NCBI RefSeq assembly: GCF_029909975.1
Contig: NZ_CP094516.1
Location: 8,286,501 to 8,350,500 of the forward strand
Length of the DNA: 64,000 bases
Source: Bradyrhizobium sp. ISRA430
GTDB lineage: Bacteria > Pseudomonadota > Alphaproteobacteria > Rhizobiales > Xanthobacteraceae
Direction: 5' to 3'
Positions 15,316 to 23,925 of the stretch are shown here, piece by piece (position 1 is the first letter of the stretch; each line of letters begins with the position of its first letter). A program made the translations under genes and the position numbers. Below the pieces are notes generated by a model. That model was not told where the DNA came from, searched no databases, and saw nothing but the letters and a program-made list of their open reading frames with translations.

Positions 15316-15600
15316 TTATTTCCAGGAGCCGTTTGGCAGTCGACCGTGATACGGCGTGTTGCGACAATGACCCCACGGCCCGCGCCAGTATCCGGGAGGG
15401 CAGCCATTATTGGCTTGACGAAACTTCCATTCGCCGTCAGGCAGTCGGCCATAATAGGGAGTGTCGCGGCAGTGGCCCCAGGGCCCGCGCCATGCCCCGG
15501 GGCCGCATCCGCCCGCTGCTTCGGCAGGCTGCGTAACCAGTAGCGATGAACCCAGCGCCAGCACAGCAAGCGCGCCGAGCGTGATATGTGACCTCAGCAT
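15316..15600 (-). CDS. Small exported GCG/CRPN-type repeat protein
   Basis: The signal peptide MLRSHITLGALAVLALGSSL ends near AEA. The mature part consists of two near-identical units, each with GC-P-G-(A/Y)WRGPWGHCR, then TPY(Y/H)GRLP(D/N)G, so four cysteines in all. This resembles the short GCG/CRPN-prefixed exported proteins common in Bradyrhizobium; their function is unknown. The ATG at 15600 has GAGGAG six bases upstream. A copy of the eight-member 48-bp element lies 140 bp upstream in the same direction. Confidence 0.8.
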   Translation of the reverse strand: MLRSHITLGALAVLALGSSLLVTQPAEAAGGCGPGAWRGPWGHCRDTPYYGRLPDGEWKFRQANNGCPPGYWRGPWGHCRNTPYHGRLPNGSWK

Positions 15601-15740
15601 TGCGATCTCCTCTTCGATCTCTCTTCTGACGTATCGCCATGACATCCTGATCGGCTTCGATCGTTGCATGACGCGGTGTCATTTGGACCGGCAGAAAGCC
15701 GATCCGACGGCTCGCGGTATGCATCTCGCGGAGACACAGA

Positions 15741-15788
15741 ACAAATACGAGTTCGCTATGCTGGTATCGGCAACCGATATGACCGCCG
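15741..15788 (-). repeat. 48-bp upstream element, copy 1 (before the GCG/CRPN gene)
   Basis: Read toward the gene at 15600, the block ends GATACCAGCATAGCGAAC, then TCGTATTTGT. It aligns without gaps to seven other copies in the window. The distance to the start codon is 140 bp. It also lies about 190 bp before the Cys-rich gene at 15982, but in the opposite orientation to the rule the other copies follow. Confidence 0.8.
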
Positions 15789-15981
15789 AATTTCCGTGAG
15801 TCAGCAGCTTGCCGAAGGCATTCATAGAATCGCTACTGCAGCTTCACTGCCGCTTCCGAACCCCTGTAGCCATAGGCTGTTGCGATAGGTGCATAGCGAC
15901 ACGGTATTTGCCGTCGAAGCGCGGATGAGGTTTCTGCGCGTCACACCGCCACGAGCGGATAACTCAGCCAAGGAGGGCAAG

Positions 15982-16257
15982 ATGAAAGTATCCAGACCAT
16001 CCGCCACGGCCATTGTCGGTAGCGTCTTGACGCTGGCGATGGCGCTCTCGATCGCCGGCCCGGCGCTGGCGCAGGGCACACCGCAGCAGCGATCCGCCTG
16101 CATGGGGGATGCTTTCAGGTTCTGCAGCTCGGATATTCCGAACGTTGCCAGGATCGAAGCCTGCCTGATCCATAACCGGAGCCAGCTGCATCCGGCGTGC
16201 CAGGCAGAATTCCGGGCTTCCGGCAATACCCACCTGCACCCCGAGCATTTCCGGTAA
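15982..16257 (+). CDS. Small exported Cys-rich protein (four-cysteine repeat type), paralogue 1
   Basis: Behind an AAGGAGG site the product starts MKVSRPSATAIVGSVLTLAM, a signal peptide ending near ALA. The mature domain is QQRSACMGDAFRFCSSDIPN, then V-x-x-IEACL and a final cysteine in HPACQAEF, giving four cysteines in a C-x6-C-x9-10-C-x10-C layout. A paralogue with the same layout lies at 28303. These resemble cysteine-rich repeat proteins of the alphaproteobacterial periplasm with no known function. MarC starts two bases after its stop. Confidence 0.8.
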   Translation: MKVSRPSATAIVGSVLTLAMALSIAGPALAQGTPQQRSACMGDAFRFCSSDIPNVARIEACLIHNRSQLHPACQAEFRASGNTHLHPEHFR

Positions 16258-16259
16258 CG

Positions 16260-16946
16260 ATGGCCGAGGGTGGGTCCGTGAACGACCTTGCGAATGCCTT
16301 CCTCCTGGTCTTTGCGGGCCTGTTTCCCGTGGTCAATCCGATCGGGGCCGCACCGCTGTTCCTGCGTTTAACCGCGGGCTGCACAGAGCGAGAGCGCGGC
16401 CGGCTGGCATTCTGCGTTGCCTTCAATGGCTTCTGGCTTCTTCTGGGAACGATGCTGTTCGGTTCTTTCATCCTGGAGTTCTTTGGCATCACGGCGCCCG
16501 TGGTTCGCATAGCCGGCGGGCTACTCGTCGCCGCGATGGGATGGCAGCTGCTTAACGACGACAGCGGTTCGAAGCACGGCGGGGTCACTGAGGCTGGCGA
16601 CGTCAAAACCATTCGCGACGGTTTCTACCCGTTGACACTGCCGCTGACCGTTGGACCCGGGTCGATCTCGGTCGCGCTGACCATGGGCAGCCATCGACCT
16701 CACGAGTTCACCGCGAATGCGATGCTGCTTGCCGGCTCGGCGCTAGTGGGCCTGCTCGCGGTCGCGCTCGCGATCTATTGCTTGTATCGCCTCGCCGCGC
16801 CGATGGTCCGGCATCTGGGGCCGTCCGGAGTCAACGTCCTGATGCGCCTGGCTGCATTCATCCGCATCTGCATCGGGATCCAGATCGCCTGGAGCGGGGC
16901 GCGTGTGCTGATGAGCGAGCTGCAGCGTGCGCCCGGACTGTTCTGA
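16260..16946 (+). CDS. marC: MarC-family integral membrane protein
   Basis: Six membrane helices are visible, beginning ANAFLLVFAGLFPVVNPIGA with the family NPIG motif and containing PLTVGPGSISV in the second half, which together define MarC/NAAT proteins. The family was once linked to multiple antibiotic resistance, but its true substrate is unknown. The ATG at 16260 is two bases after the stop of the Cys-rich gene, so the two are likely co-translated; a GTG at 16278 with GAGGGTGG upstream is an alternative start. Confidence 0.88.
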   Translation: MAEGGSVNDLANAFLLVFAGLFPVVNPIGAAPLFLRLTAGCTERERGRLAFCVAFNGFWLLLGTMLFGSFILEFFGITAPVVRIAGGLLVAAMGWQLLNDDSGSKHGGVTEAGDVKTIRDGFYPLTLPLTVGPGSISVALTMGSHRPHEFTANAMLLAGSALVGLLAVALAIYCLYRLAAPMVRHLGPSGVNVLMRLAAFIRICIGIQIAWSGARVLMSELQRAPGLF

Positions 16947-17023
16947 GAGAAATGGCGGTATCGAGTGGACGTCTTCGACGCAGTCCATTCGCTCGCGCAA
17001 CCCTTTGTCTGAAGGACCTGAAC

Positions 17024-18547
17024 ATGAATACCAGACCTGCCCCAATTTACCTGGACAAGCTTCTCGCGCGGCTCGAACTCGCCGGCCGGTCGACGGTCGT
17101 CCGCCATCAGGGCTCCGATCTCTCCGGCGAGGCACTCCGTGCCATGATCTTCCAGTACGCCCGAGTCCTGTATGACGTCGGGATCACGCGCGGTAAGCTG
17201 GTGGCGATGTTTGCGCCCAATCGCCCGGAGGCGATCGCCATTCGTTATGCCGCTCACATTCTTGGCGCAGGCGCCGTTTACCTGTCCGTTCCGCCCACGG
17301 AGGAGCAGCGCCAAGCGTTGCTCAAGCAGATGGCGCCGGATCTCCTCGTCGTGTTTCCCGAGACCATACATTACTGGCACGCGAATGCCGGTGTGCGGCT
17401 GGCGACGGTGGGCGTCGACTGCGCTGCGTCCTGTGGTCGGCTCGATGTATTGGCCTCATCGGCTTCGGACACTCGGCTCGATGTCATGGCTTGGCCGGAG
17501 GACCTCGCCGTCATCATTTCCTCCGGCGGCACCACCGGGGTACCAAAAGGCAGTTGCCGCAGCTTTGCGGCCTACACTGCGATGGTAAGCGTGCCAAGCC
17601 CCAGCGACCGTCGTCAGCTTGTCAACGGTCATCTCGCATATCTCTCGCAAGTCCTCGTCGATATCACGCTGCTTGGAGGCGGGTGTGTCGTCCTCGAAGG
17701 CGCCTTCGAGGCAGCCGATACCCTTGCCACGATCGAGGCGGAGCGGATTACAGATCTCTTCCTGGTCGAGCCGCAGCTCTTCGAGTTGATGGATCATCCC
17801 GACGTCTGCTGCCGAAACTTGTCATCGCTCCGAACGCTTACCCACATCGGCGCATCCGCACCGCAAACGCTGCGCTTGAGAGCACGAGAACGACTTGGTC
17901 CGGTCATAGCGCACACCTATGGCGCCAGCGAAATGGGTATCGTAAGCATGTTGACGCCCGCCGAGCACGACCTCTCGCGCCCCGATCTTTTCACCTGCGC
18001 CGGCCGCATTCTGCCGGGCGTTGAGGTTCGGTTCCGCCTCAAGGATGGCTCGCTCGGCGAGCCCGGGGACATCGGCAGTATCGAGGTCCGATCGCCGGCG
18101 ATGGCCAGCGGCTACCGTAACAGGCCCGAGCTCGAGGCGGCGAATTTCAAGGCCGGCTGGTATTGCTCGGGGGATCTCGGTCGGCTTGATTCGGACGGCT
18201 ATCTCCACATCTTGGGTCGTGCGGCTGATGCCTCCGAGGTCAATGGCATCTTGGTGACGCCGACATTGATTCAGGAAGTCTTGTGCGGGCTATCGTCGGT
18301 GCGCTGCGCCGTCGTGGTGATCGACAATGAAGCACGAGTCACCATTGCTGCCGTGAGCGCCTGGACGGGACTCTCCATCGGGGCTGAAACATGCCGTCAA
18401 GCGGTCGCTGAACATTTCGGTCAGGAGACCGCGGCATCTCTGGTCGTCGTTTCACTCGATCGGATTCCGCTCACCGAGCAGGGTAAGCCCAATCGTGCTG
18501 CCATTAAGGCGTTAGCTCGCTCACGATCGCTGGTCGATGCCGCCTGA
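17024..18547 (+). CDS. AMP-forming acyl-CoA ligase / synthetase
   Basis: This ANL-superfamily enzyme would adenylate a carboxylic acid and transfer it to CoA. Visible motifs are the phosphate-binding loop ISSGGTTGVPKG, the A5-like region HTYGASEMG, the hinge region GWYCSGDLGRLDSDGYLHIL and the catalytic lysine in LTEQGKPNRAAIK. The length of 507 residues is normal. The ATG at 17024 has GAAGGA upstream; the frame continues upstream into the end of marC but that part is not family-like. The substrate is unknown; it sits alone between marC and the AtuA operon. Confidence 0.87.
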   Translation: MNTRPAPIYLDKLLARLELAGRSTVVRHQGSDLSGEALRAMIFQYARVLYDVGITRGKLVAMFAPNRPEAIAIRYAAHILGAGAVYLSVPPTEEQRQALLKQMAPDLLVVFPETIHYWHANAGVRLATVGVDCAASCGRLDVLASSASDTRLDVMAWPEDLAVIISSGGTTGVPKGSCRSFAAYTAMVSVPSPSDRRQLVNGHLAYLSQVLVDITLLGGGCVVLEGAFEAADTLATIEAERITDLFLVEPQLFELMDHPDVCCRNLSSLRTLTHIGASAPQTLRLRARERLGPVIAHTYGASEMGIVSMLTPAEHDLSRPDLFTCAGRILPGVEVRFRLKDGSLGEPGDIGSIEVRSPAMASGYRNRPELEAANFKAGWYCSGDLGRLDSDGYLHILGRAADASEVNGILVTPTLIQEVLCGLSSVRCAVVVIDNEARVTIAAVSAWTGLSIGAETCRQAVAEHFGQETAASLVVVSLDRIPLTEQGKPNRAAIKALARSRSLVDAA

Positions 18548-18680
18548 CTGCGGGCCAGCACTCTCGACGGTAGCAAATTCGACCTGCGGAAACAGCTTTC
18601 CTGTAGTCGAGCAATGTCGTGCGCAAGTTTCCCGCTGCTAGCGAAGTGCAACAGCCGATGACGAGACGACCCGCGCTACC
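18541..18680 (-). pseudogene. Remnant of a LysR-family regulator (frameshifted fragment)
   Basis: Read leftward from about 18,680, one frame gives GRLVIGCCTSLAAGNLRTTL and then LDYRK. Shifting by one base near 18,594 continues it as KLFPQVEFATVESAGPQSG. Together these match the start of a LysR effector domain, and the first part closely resembles SVGFLTSISAGNLRATLLDF in the LysR gene at 1694. The DNA-binding half is gone and the fragment abuts the end of the ligase gene. The rest of the gap up to 18,817 shows nothing. Confidence 0.65.
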
Positions 18681-18817
18681 ATGCGATCGTACGCTAAACT
18701 GCGCTTTGGTTCGCTTCCGCCGGGCGCGATGGGCAGCGCAGGGTGAGCCGAACGGCCGTTGCTTTGGGAACCGCGCATCGGCCGCGCACCCCGCCGGCAT
18801 GCCCATATAGCAGATGG

Positions 18818-20899
18818 TCAAAGCGACGAGGCCTTGGCGAGCGTCGTCGCGTAGATCGGAATGTTGAGGTTCTCGACGGCAGTCTGCTGCTGCGCTCCGA
18901 AAACGTCGCGCTCGTCGACTGATGCCGAGATGTTCGGCCGGTCGATCGAGATCTTGATGGCGTTGCAGGTATCGACGAAGAAGGTGCCGACAACGTGCTC
19001 GCGCGGCAGTCCTAGAAGCTTCGCAATATTGCAGCTGGAGAAGACATTGGAGTGCAGCGCTGCCTCGTAGTGCTCCGCAGAGGTAAAGATGATATCGAAG
19101 GTTAGACGGTTGATGCCTGCGTCCTTGCTGCGGATCACGACGGCCATGTCAAGCAGACGGTTCGATCTGAGCAGCACACCCGTCGGCGGCGCATCGGCGA
19201 TCAGCGATAGTGTGCGATCGTCGAGATCGCCGGTGTAATTAGTTTCCCCGATGTCCTCATAATGCGGACGAGCGTCACTTTCCCGCGTCCACGACGCGCC
19301 GTTCGCTCGGAAATAAGTGATGTCGAACATCACGTTCTTGATGACGTGCTCGTTCTGGAGCAGATGATAGAGCGACCATTCGTACGCGTCGGGCGCATCG
19401 AGGTTGAGCCGCGAAGTGGCTTTCGGCTTTGCAAGCTGTGTGATGCGCTCGATTTCGAGGGCATGCCGTGCGGCCAGCCGCTGCGGATTGCGGTCGACGG
19501 TCCGCAGCAGGATCGCCGGATTGGCCGCATCTGCGTCGGTGATCTTGAAGTTCGCATTTTCTAGCGCATCCGGGAATTCGTGCTGAATCAGGTTGATGAC
19601 AGCCTCCTTGATCTTCGGATAGTGCTCGAAGAACACCGGATCGCGCGTTCCGCTCGGCACGATTGCGCCGAACAGCCCGTCGTCGCGCCGGAAGCTCACG
19701 AGATTGGGGGACAGCGGATAGGCGATGTTGCCGGCCGTCGCCTTCCGACCCGGATAGCCGTAGTGAATCAGATAGTGCGTCAGCAGGCTGGCCAGCAGCA
19801 CGGCGGCTTCCTCCGTCTTTGCGGCGGTTTCGATGATGATTCCAAGCTCGCGCTGGCCGTCCTGAACGGGATTTGCCTGCACGCCGTTACGACCATAGAC
19901 CAGTACGTCGACTGGGACCTTCGTGAGGTCGGCGGGATCGATATAGATCACCGAGACCTTGCGGGCCCCGAGCCGTCGCGATCCTTCCAGCTTGATGCTC
20001 CACGGCCAGGGCTTGCCCGCGCGAACAAACTTGCTGTTGCGGATGCCCGCTATACCGGCGCTGCGCGAGAAGAACTCCGTCTTCTCCATCGCCAACACGC
20101 CTTCGGGATAGAACTGGAGCTGCGGATGGCTCTCCTCATACAGCGAGTGCGCCGCGATCGAGTAGGCGGTGCAGCGTCGCGCCGGATTCGGAGAAACGAG
20201 GAGGGCTGAGCCGTCGTCATAGATCTCGGCGACCAGGCAGTCCGACGGCGAGCCGGGATCACAGGCAAGTGCGCCACATTCCAGAATGTGGCCGACATGG
20301 TAGGCGAGGCCTGCATCGATGCCACGGCGGATCATGTCGGAGGCGAAAAGGGCGACATCGCAAGAGCGACCGGCCAGCACGTATTGTGCGCCGTGCTCGA
20401 GGGCAGTGATCAGGGGATGGATGCCCATCTGCCCGACGATCGTGCTCTCGCGCAGTGCTTCCTCGCTGAGCTCGGGGCCGGCGCCGGTTGGACGCAGGGC
20501 TCCCTTGCGAAACTCCTGGATGACGATTTCCGGATCGAGCTCGGAGCGGATGACGGCGACCTTCGCGTTCGTCACCGCGAGTTCACCGAAGACTTCCTTG
20601 GCGACGCCGATCATCCAGTCGAGGTTGCGGTTGCCGCCCGCCATGCCGGAGGATCCCAGGATCACGGGGCAGCCCAGCCTCTTGCCCGCTTCGACCATGT
20701 GACGGAAATCCGCCTTCACGGCTTCGTGCTCAAAATACTCCGTCCCAGTGCCGAGATAGTAGGGCCCGGCATCCATCGAGCCGCCATCGCAGATGATGGC
20801 GTCTACGCGACCGCGCAACGCGTTTTCCAGGGACTCTTTTGGATAGCCGTAACCAAGAGCGCCGCAGGCGGAAACGACACGGTAGATAAGCTTTGCCAT
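18818..20899 (-). CDS. AtuA-domain protein fused to DUF4387
   Basis: Residues from about 1 to 580 form the AtuA/DUF1446 domain (start AKLIYRVVSACGALGYG, with the acidic ICDGGSMDAGPYYLGTG loop), known from acyclic-terpene utilisation. The last 100 or so residues match DUF4387 (LLDMAVVIRSKDAGINRLTF, then DIIFTS). In most genomes these two parts are separate neighbouring genes; here they are one frame. The ATG at 20899 or one three codons earlier could be the start, with AGGAAAG upstream. A copy of the 48-bp element lies 84 bp upstream. The reaction is unknown; the context suggests 2-oxo acid or CoA-ester catabolism. Confidence 0.85.
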   Translation of the reverse strand: MAKLIYRVVSACGALGYGYPKESLENALRGRVDAIICDGGSMDAGPYYLGTGTEYFEHEAVKADFRHMVEAGKRLGCPVILGSSGMAGGNRNLDWMIGVAKEVFGELAVTNAKVAVIRSELDPEIVIQEFRKGALRPTGAGPELSEEALRESTIVGQMGIHPLITALEHGAQYVLAGRSCDVALFASDMIRRGIDAGLAYHVGHILECGALACDPGSPSDCLVAEIYDDGSALLVSPNPARRCTAYSIAAHSLYEESHPQLQFYPEGVLAMEKTEFFSRSAGIAGIRNSKFVRAGKPWPWSIKLEGSRRLGARKVSVIYIDPADLTKVPVDVLVYGRNGVQANPVQDGQRELGIIIETAAKTEEAAVLLASLLTHYLIHYGYPGRKATAGNIAYPLSPNLVSFRRDDGLFGAIVPSGTRDPVFFEHYPKIKEAVINLIQHEFPDALENANFKITDADAANPAILLRTVDRNPQRLAARHALEIERITQLAKPKATSRLNLDAPDAYEWSLYHLLQNEHVIKNVMFDITYFRANGASWTRESDARPHYEDIGETNYTGDLDDRTLSLIADAPPTGVLLRSNRLLDMAVVIRSKDAGINRLTFDIIFTSAEHYEAALHSNVFSSCNIAKLLGLPREHVVGTFFVDTCNAIKISIDRPNISASVDERDVFGAQQQTAVENLNIPIYATTLAKASSL

Positions 20900-20983
20900 G
20901 ATGTGCATCTTTCCTGAAAGGGTGAAGCCTTTTCGGTTCACCGCTGGTGCTGGCCGCCACAGTGGTCGAGGAACTCGGCGAAA

Positions 20984-21031
20984 ACAAATACCGCTTCAGT
21001 ATGCGGGTATTGGTGCCAAGTATGGCCGACG
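20984..21031 (-). repeat. 48-bp upstream element, copy 2 (before the AtuA-DUF4387 gene)
   Basis: Read toward the gene, the block contains AATACCCGCATACTGAAGC, then GGTATTTGT. It lies in the 200-bp gap between the decarboxylase stop and the AtuA start, 84 bp from the start. AtuA may therefore have its own promoter here rather than depending on readthrough. Confidence 0.8.
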
Positions 21032-21100
21032 TCTATCCAGCGATTGTCGGAAAGGGCGGCCGCCGCCGCGATCACCGGGGCGGCAAATTCCGCGTAGAGC

Positions 21101-22744
21101 TTATGATTTGTAGAGGGTTGCCACAGCATCGTGCAGCTTCAGCGCCAGCGGCGATGCTGCGTAGGCATCGGTCACGACCTCGATGTAGGCACCGGTTTTG
21201 GACCTGCCGGCCTCTTCCAGCGCCCGGTCGAACTCGTCGCAGGTGGTAACGCGCGCCGTTAGCCAATCATCATTCCCGAATGCTTTCGCTAGATCCGCAT
21301 AATGCCACGGAGCGATGTCGTTATAGGCGATGCTCGGCTCCTTGCAGAGCAGCCGCTCGATCAAATAGCCGTTGTTGTTGAGCACGAAAATGATCGGCGT
21401 CAAGCCGAGGCGACCAAACTGGCTAATCTCCTGCACGGTAAGCTGATGCGCTCCGTCTCCTGTTACCAGAACGACGCGTTTGTCCGGTGCGGCAACTGCG
21501 GCGCCGAATGCAGCCGGTGTCGCCCAGCCGATCGAGCCCCAGAGAGTCTGGTTGTAGAAGGTAGCGTCCTGCGGCAGCAACGCAAACCCCAGGCCCATCG
21601 AGACGGTACCCGTTTCAACGACGAGGATATCATTCGGCTTCAGGAAGCGTTCCCATCGCGAATAGAGGGCGGGAGCGTCGATTGGGTCGTTATCCTTGCC
21701 ACTCACTTTGCCGAGGGATTTCGCCTTGATTCTGGCCCAGCCGCGTTTCGGCAGGTGATTCGCGAGAGCAACGAGCAGATCGGTCATTTCCACATCGTTG
21801 AATCTCTTGCCGCCGACCTGAACATGGTGGTGATTGATCGCGATGGTCTTTTCCGGCGAAAGCCGTGCAGTGAAGGCGCCGGTGTTGAAATCCGTCAGCG
21901 GCGCACCGACCAGCATGACGCAATCGCGCTCTTCGACGAAGGTACGCACCTCGTCATTCATCAGCGCTCCGTTGTAGATGCCGACATAGGACGGATGCTG
22001 CTCGTCGAGCGCGGACTTGCCCATGAGCATGGTGCTGAACGGCAGTCCCGATGCATCGATCAGGCGCTGCAGCACCTCGCGCTGGCCGGTCCGGCTGACG
22101 AGAATGCCGGCGATCACGCAGGCCGTGCGCGCCTTGTCGACTGTCGCAGCGATTGCCTCGACGGCCGCGGCGAGATTGTCCGGGTTGCTGCGCGGAGGCG
22201 AGATCGGCGTCGCCTCGCCAAGCACCGGCTGATTGGCGAGATCAGCCGGAAACGCCATGTACACCGGCCGGCGGTGATAGAGCGCTTCCGCTATCAGTCG
22301 CTCGGTCTCGTAAACGGCATTCTGCGGCGTCATCACGGCATGTGCGCAAACGACCGGTTCTGTCATACGGCGGAACAGGTCGTATTCGCCGTTGCCCAGC
22401 GTATGGTGCATCGGCGCGCGGGCGGCCTGCGTCGCCATGTTCGGACTGCCCACGAGGTGAAACACAGGCAGGTGCTCGGCATACGCGCCGGCGATGCCGT
22501 TGATCGCGCTGAGTTCGCCGACGCCATAGGTCGTGCACAGCGCTGCCGCACCCTTGATGCGTGCATAGCCGTCCGCCGCATAGGCCGCGTTGAGCTCGTT
22601 GCAACATCCGACCCAGCGCATGTTCGGATCGTTGCAGATCGCATCGTTGATCGAGAAGGCGTAGTCGCCGGGCACCCCGAATACGTCGGTGACGCCTATG
22701 TCGTGAAGACGGGAGAGAACGTATTGGATGACAGTCTTGGTCAT
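21101..22744 (-). CDS. Thiamine-diphosphate-dependent 2-oxoacid decarboxylase (PDC/IPDC type)
   Basis: The enzyme would decarboxylate a 2-oxo acid such as pyruvate, phenylpyruvate or indolepyruvate to an aldehyde. The catalytic Glu50 is in NELNAAYAADGYAR, the paired histidines are in APMHHTLG, and the cofactor motif runs from GDGAHQL to LNNNGYLIE. The length of 547 residues is typical. The ATG at 22744 overlaps the stop of the upstream membrane protein gene by four bases, so the two are coupled; the frame upstream of that ATG is noise. The sequence does not settle the substrate. Confidence 0.9.
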   Translation of the reverse strand: MTKTVIQYVLSRLHDIGVTDVFGVPGDYAFSINDAICNDPNMRWVGCCNELNAAYAADGYARIKGAAALCTTYGVGELSAINGIAGAYAEHLPVFHLVGSPNMATQAARAPMHHTLGNGEYDLFRRMTEPVVCAHAVMTPQNAVYETERLIAEALYHRRPVYMAFPADLANQPVLGEATPISPPRSNPDNLAAAVEAIAATVDKARTACVIAGILVSRTGQREVLQRLIDASGLPFSTMLMGKSALDEQHPSYVGIYNGALMNDEVRTFVEERDCVMLVGAPLTDFNTGAFTARLSPEKTIAINHHHVQVGGKRFNDVEMTDLLVALANHLPKRGWARIKAKSLGKVSGKDNDPIDAPALYSRWERFLKPNDILVVETGTVSMGLGFALLPQDATFYNQTLWGSIGWATPAAFGAAVAAPDKRVVLVTGDGAHQLTVQEISQFGRLGLTPIIFVLNNNGYLIERLLCKEPSIAYNDIAPWHYADLAKAFGNDDWLTARVTTCDEFDRALEEAGRSKTGAYIEVVTDAYAASPLALKLHDAVATLYKS

Positions 22745-23604
22745 GACGAGATCCGATTGGCTTCGATGGGGAGGAGGTGATTGGAATTGGACTGGAGGAC
22801 CGACGCACCGCGGCAATGCAGCAGGAACAGGCCCGTATTCCACGAGGCCGAGAACGTCAGCCCGAACGCGAGGGCGGTCCATTTCCCGAGCGGTACCGCA
22901 AGCAGGTAGACGGTCACGAACGCCAGAGATATGCCGAGGAAACCTGCAAGGCTGTTGGCGATCACGGCGGCCGCTGCCCGCCCGCCGAGCCGGCGCTGCA
23001 GGATGATCATCAGCGAGAGATAGAGGACAGGCGCAGCAGCCAGCACGCCCGTCCACATCGGCTTGGCCACGAGGCCAAGGACCTCGATCGCACCGACCAG
23101 CACTGCAACGGCCACACCTCGCACGATCAGATCACTTGCGTGCTGCCCCGGCGCAGACGCCGTCGCGTGACGGTAAGGCCTGACAAGGACGATGCAGAGC
23201 GGGAAAACGCATGCGCCGAGTAGGAGCGCAGTGGGCAAGCCCGAGTCTCCCCAGAGCGATAGCGCGAGATAGACGAGCCAGACGCACATTGCCCCGCCGA
23301 CGCTGATAGTCGTCGACAGGCGTTGTGCAAGCAGCACGTAGGACGTCGCGAAGATGGCGGTCGGAATGTTCTGCGCGAACGTCGACAGAGCTGTCTGTGA
23401 AATGAAGGCTGCGTCGTGGTCCTGCGCCAAAAAGAAGAATGCCGGCCCCGACGTGACGGGCAGCGTTGCGAGCAATGCGCCGACTACGGGGCCGGCCTTT
23501 TCGGCAAGAACGGTGACGGATACGGCGATCAGCGCCGAAAGCCCCATCTTGAGCAGCAGTGCGAGCACGAATCCTTCATGGATGTGAACAGCAGCGAATG
23601 ACAT
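22741..23604 (-). CDS. Multi-pass membrane protein coupled to the decarboxylase
   Basis: The 287-residue protein has about nine hydrophobic segments in two halves, each with a similar glycine-proline motif (VGALLATLPVTSGPAFFFLA in the first, VLAAAPVLYLSLMI in the second). This looks like an internally duplicated transporter. I cannot place it in a named family. Its stop overlaps the decarboxylase start (ATGA), which implies a linked role, perhaps substrate or product transport. A copy of the 48-bp element lies 75 bp upstream. Confidence 0.72.
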   Translation of the reverse strand: MSFAAVHIHEGFVLALLLKMGLSALIAVSVTVLAEKAGPVVGALLATLPVTSGPAFFFLAQDHDAAFISQTALSTFAQNIPTAIFATSYVLLAQRLSTTISVGGAMCVWLVYLALSLWGDSGLPTALLLGACVFPLCIVLVRPYRHATASAPGQHASDLIVRGVAVAVLVGAIEVLGLVAKPMWTGVLAAAPVLYLSLMIILQRRLGGRAAAAVIANSLAGFLGISLAFVTVYLLAVPLGKWTALAFGLTFSASWNTGLFLLHCRGASVLQSNSNHLLPIEANRISS

Positions 23605-23679
23605 GTGGTCGCCTCTGGAATGGTGTGCACTTGCCGCCGTGTGCGAGCGGCGGGACCATCTCTCAAGCGAGCCTCGGTA

Positions 23680-23727
23680 ACAAATACGGTTTGGCTATAT
23701 GGCTATTGGTGCGCCAGATGGCTGGAC
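23680..23727 (-). repeat. 48-bp upstream element, copy 3 (before the membrane protein-decarboxylase pair)
   Basis: Read toward the gene at 23604, it contains CAATAGCCATATAGCCAAAC, then CGTATTTGT. It is among the most diverged copies but keeps the invariant GTATTTGT, ATA and spacing. The distance to the start codon is 75 bp. The rest of the 320-bp gap between the two operons (23,605-23,925) shows no gene. Confidence 0.7.
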
Positions 23728-23925
23728 ACCCGTGCGTCGACGCCGGAGCCAGCAAATTCATTGCAGTAGTTTTGAAGAGCTGGCTTGCCGTGATCTGGCA
23801 GACCGTATGGACGATCTTGCCACGAAGCGGATTCACGCGGTCACTTCAGCGGTCGAGCCGCCGATCGGATCTACAAGCGACTCGCGTCGCATGGGCCCGC
23901 TCAGCGAAAGAATGACGGACTCAAA

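Noticed and set aside
15135..15569. N-terminal extension of the flavin monooxygenase frame
   Set aside because: The FAD motif begins right after the ATG at 15134, which has a ribosome binding site; the extension overlaps the GCG/CRPN gene in another frame on the same strand.
21302..22780. 492-codon open frame opposite the decarboxylase
   Set aside because: It is a shadow of the decarboxylase gene, with Arg/Asp-rich sequence and no family resemblance.
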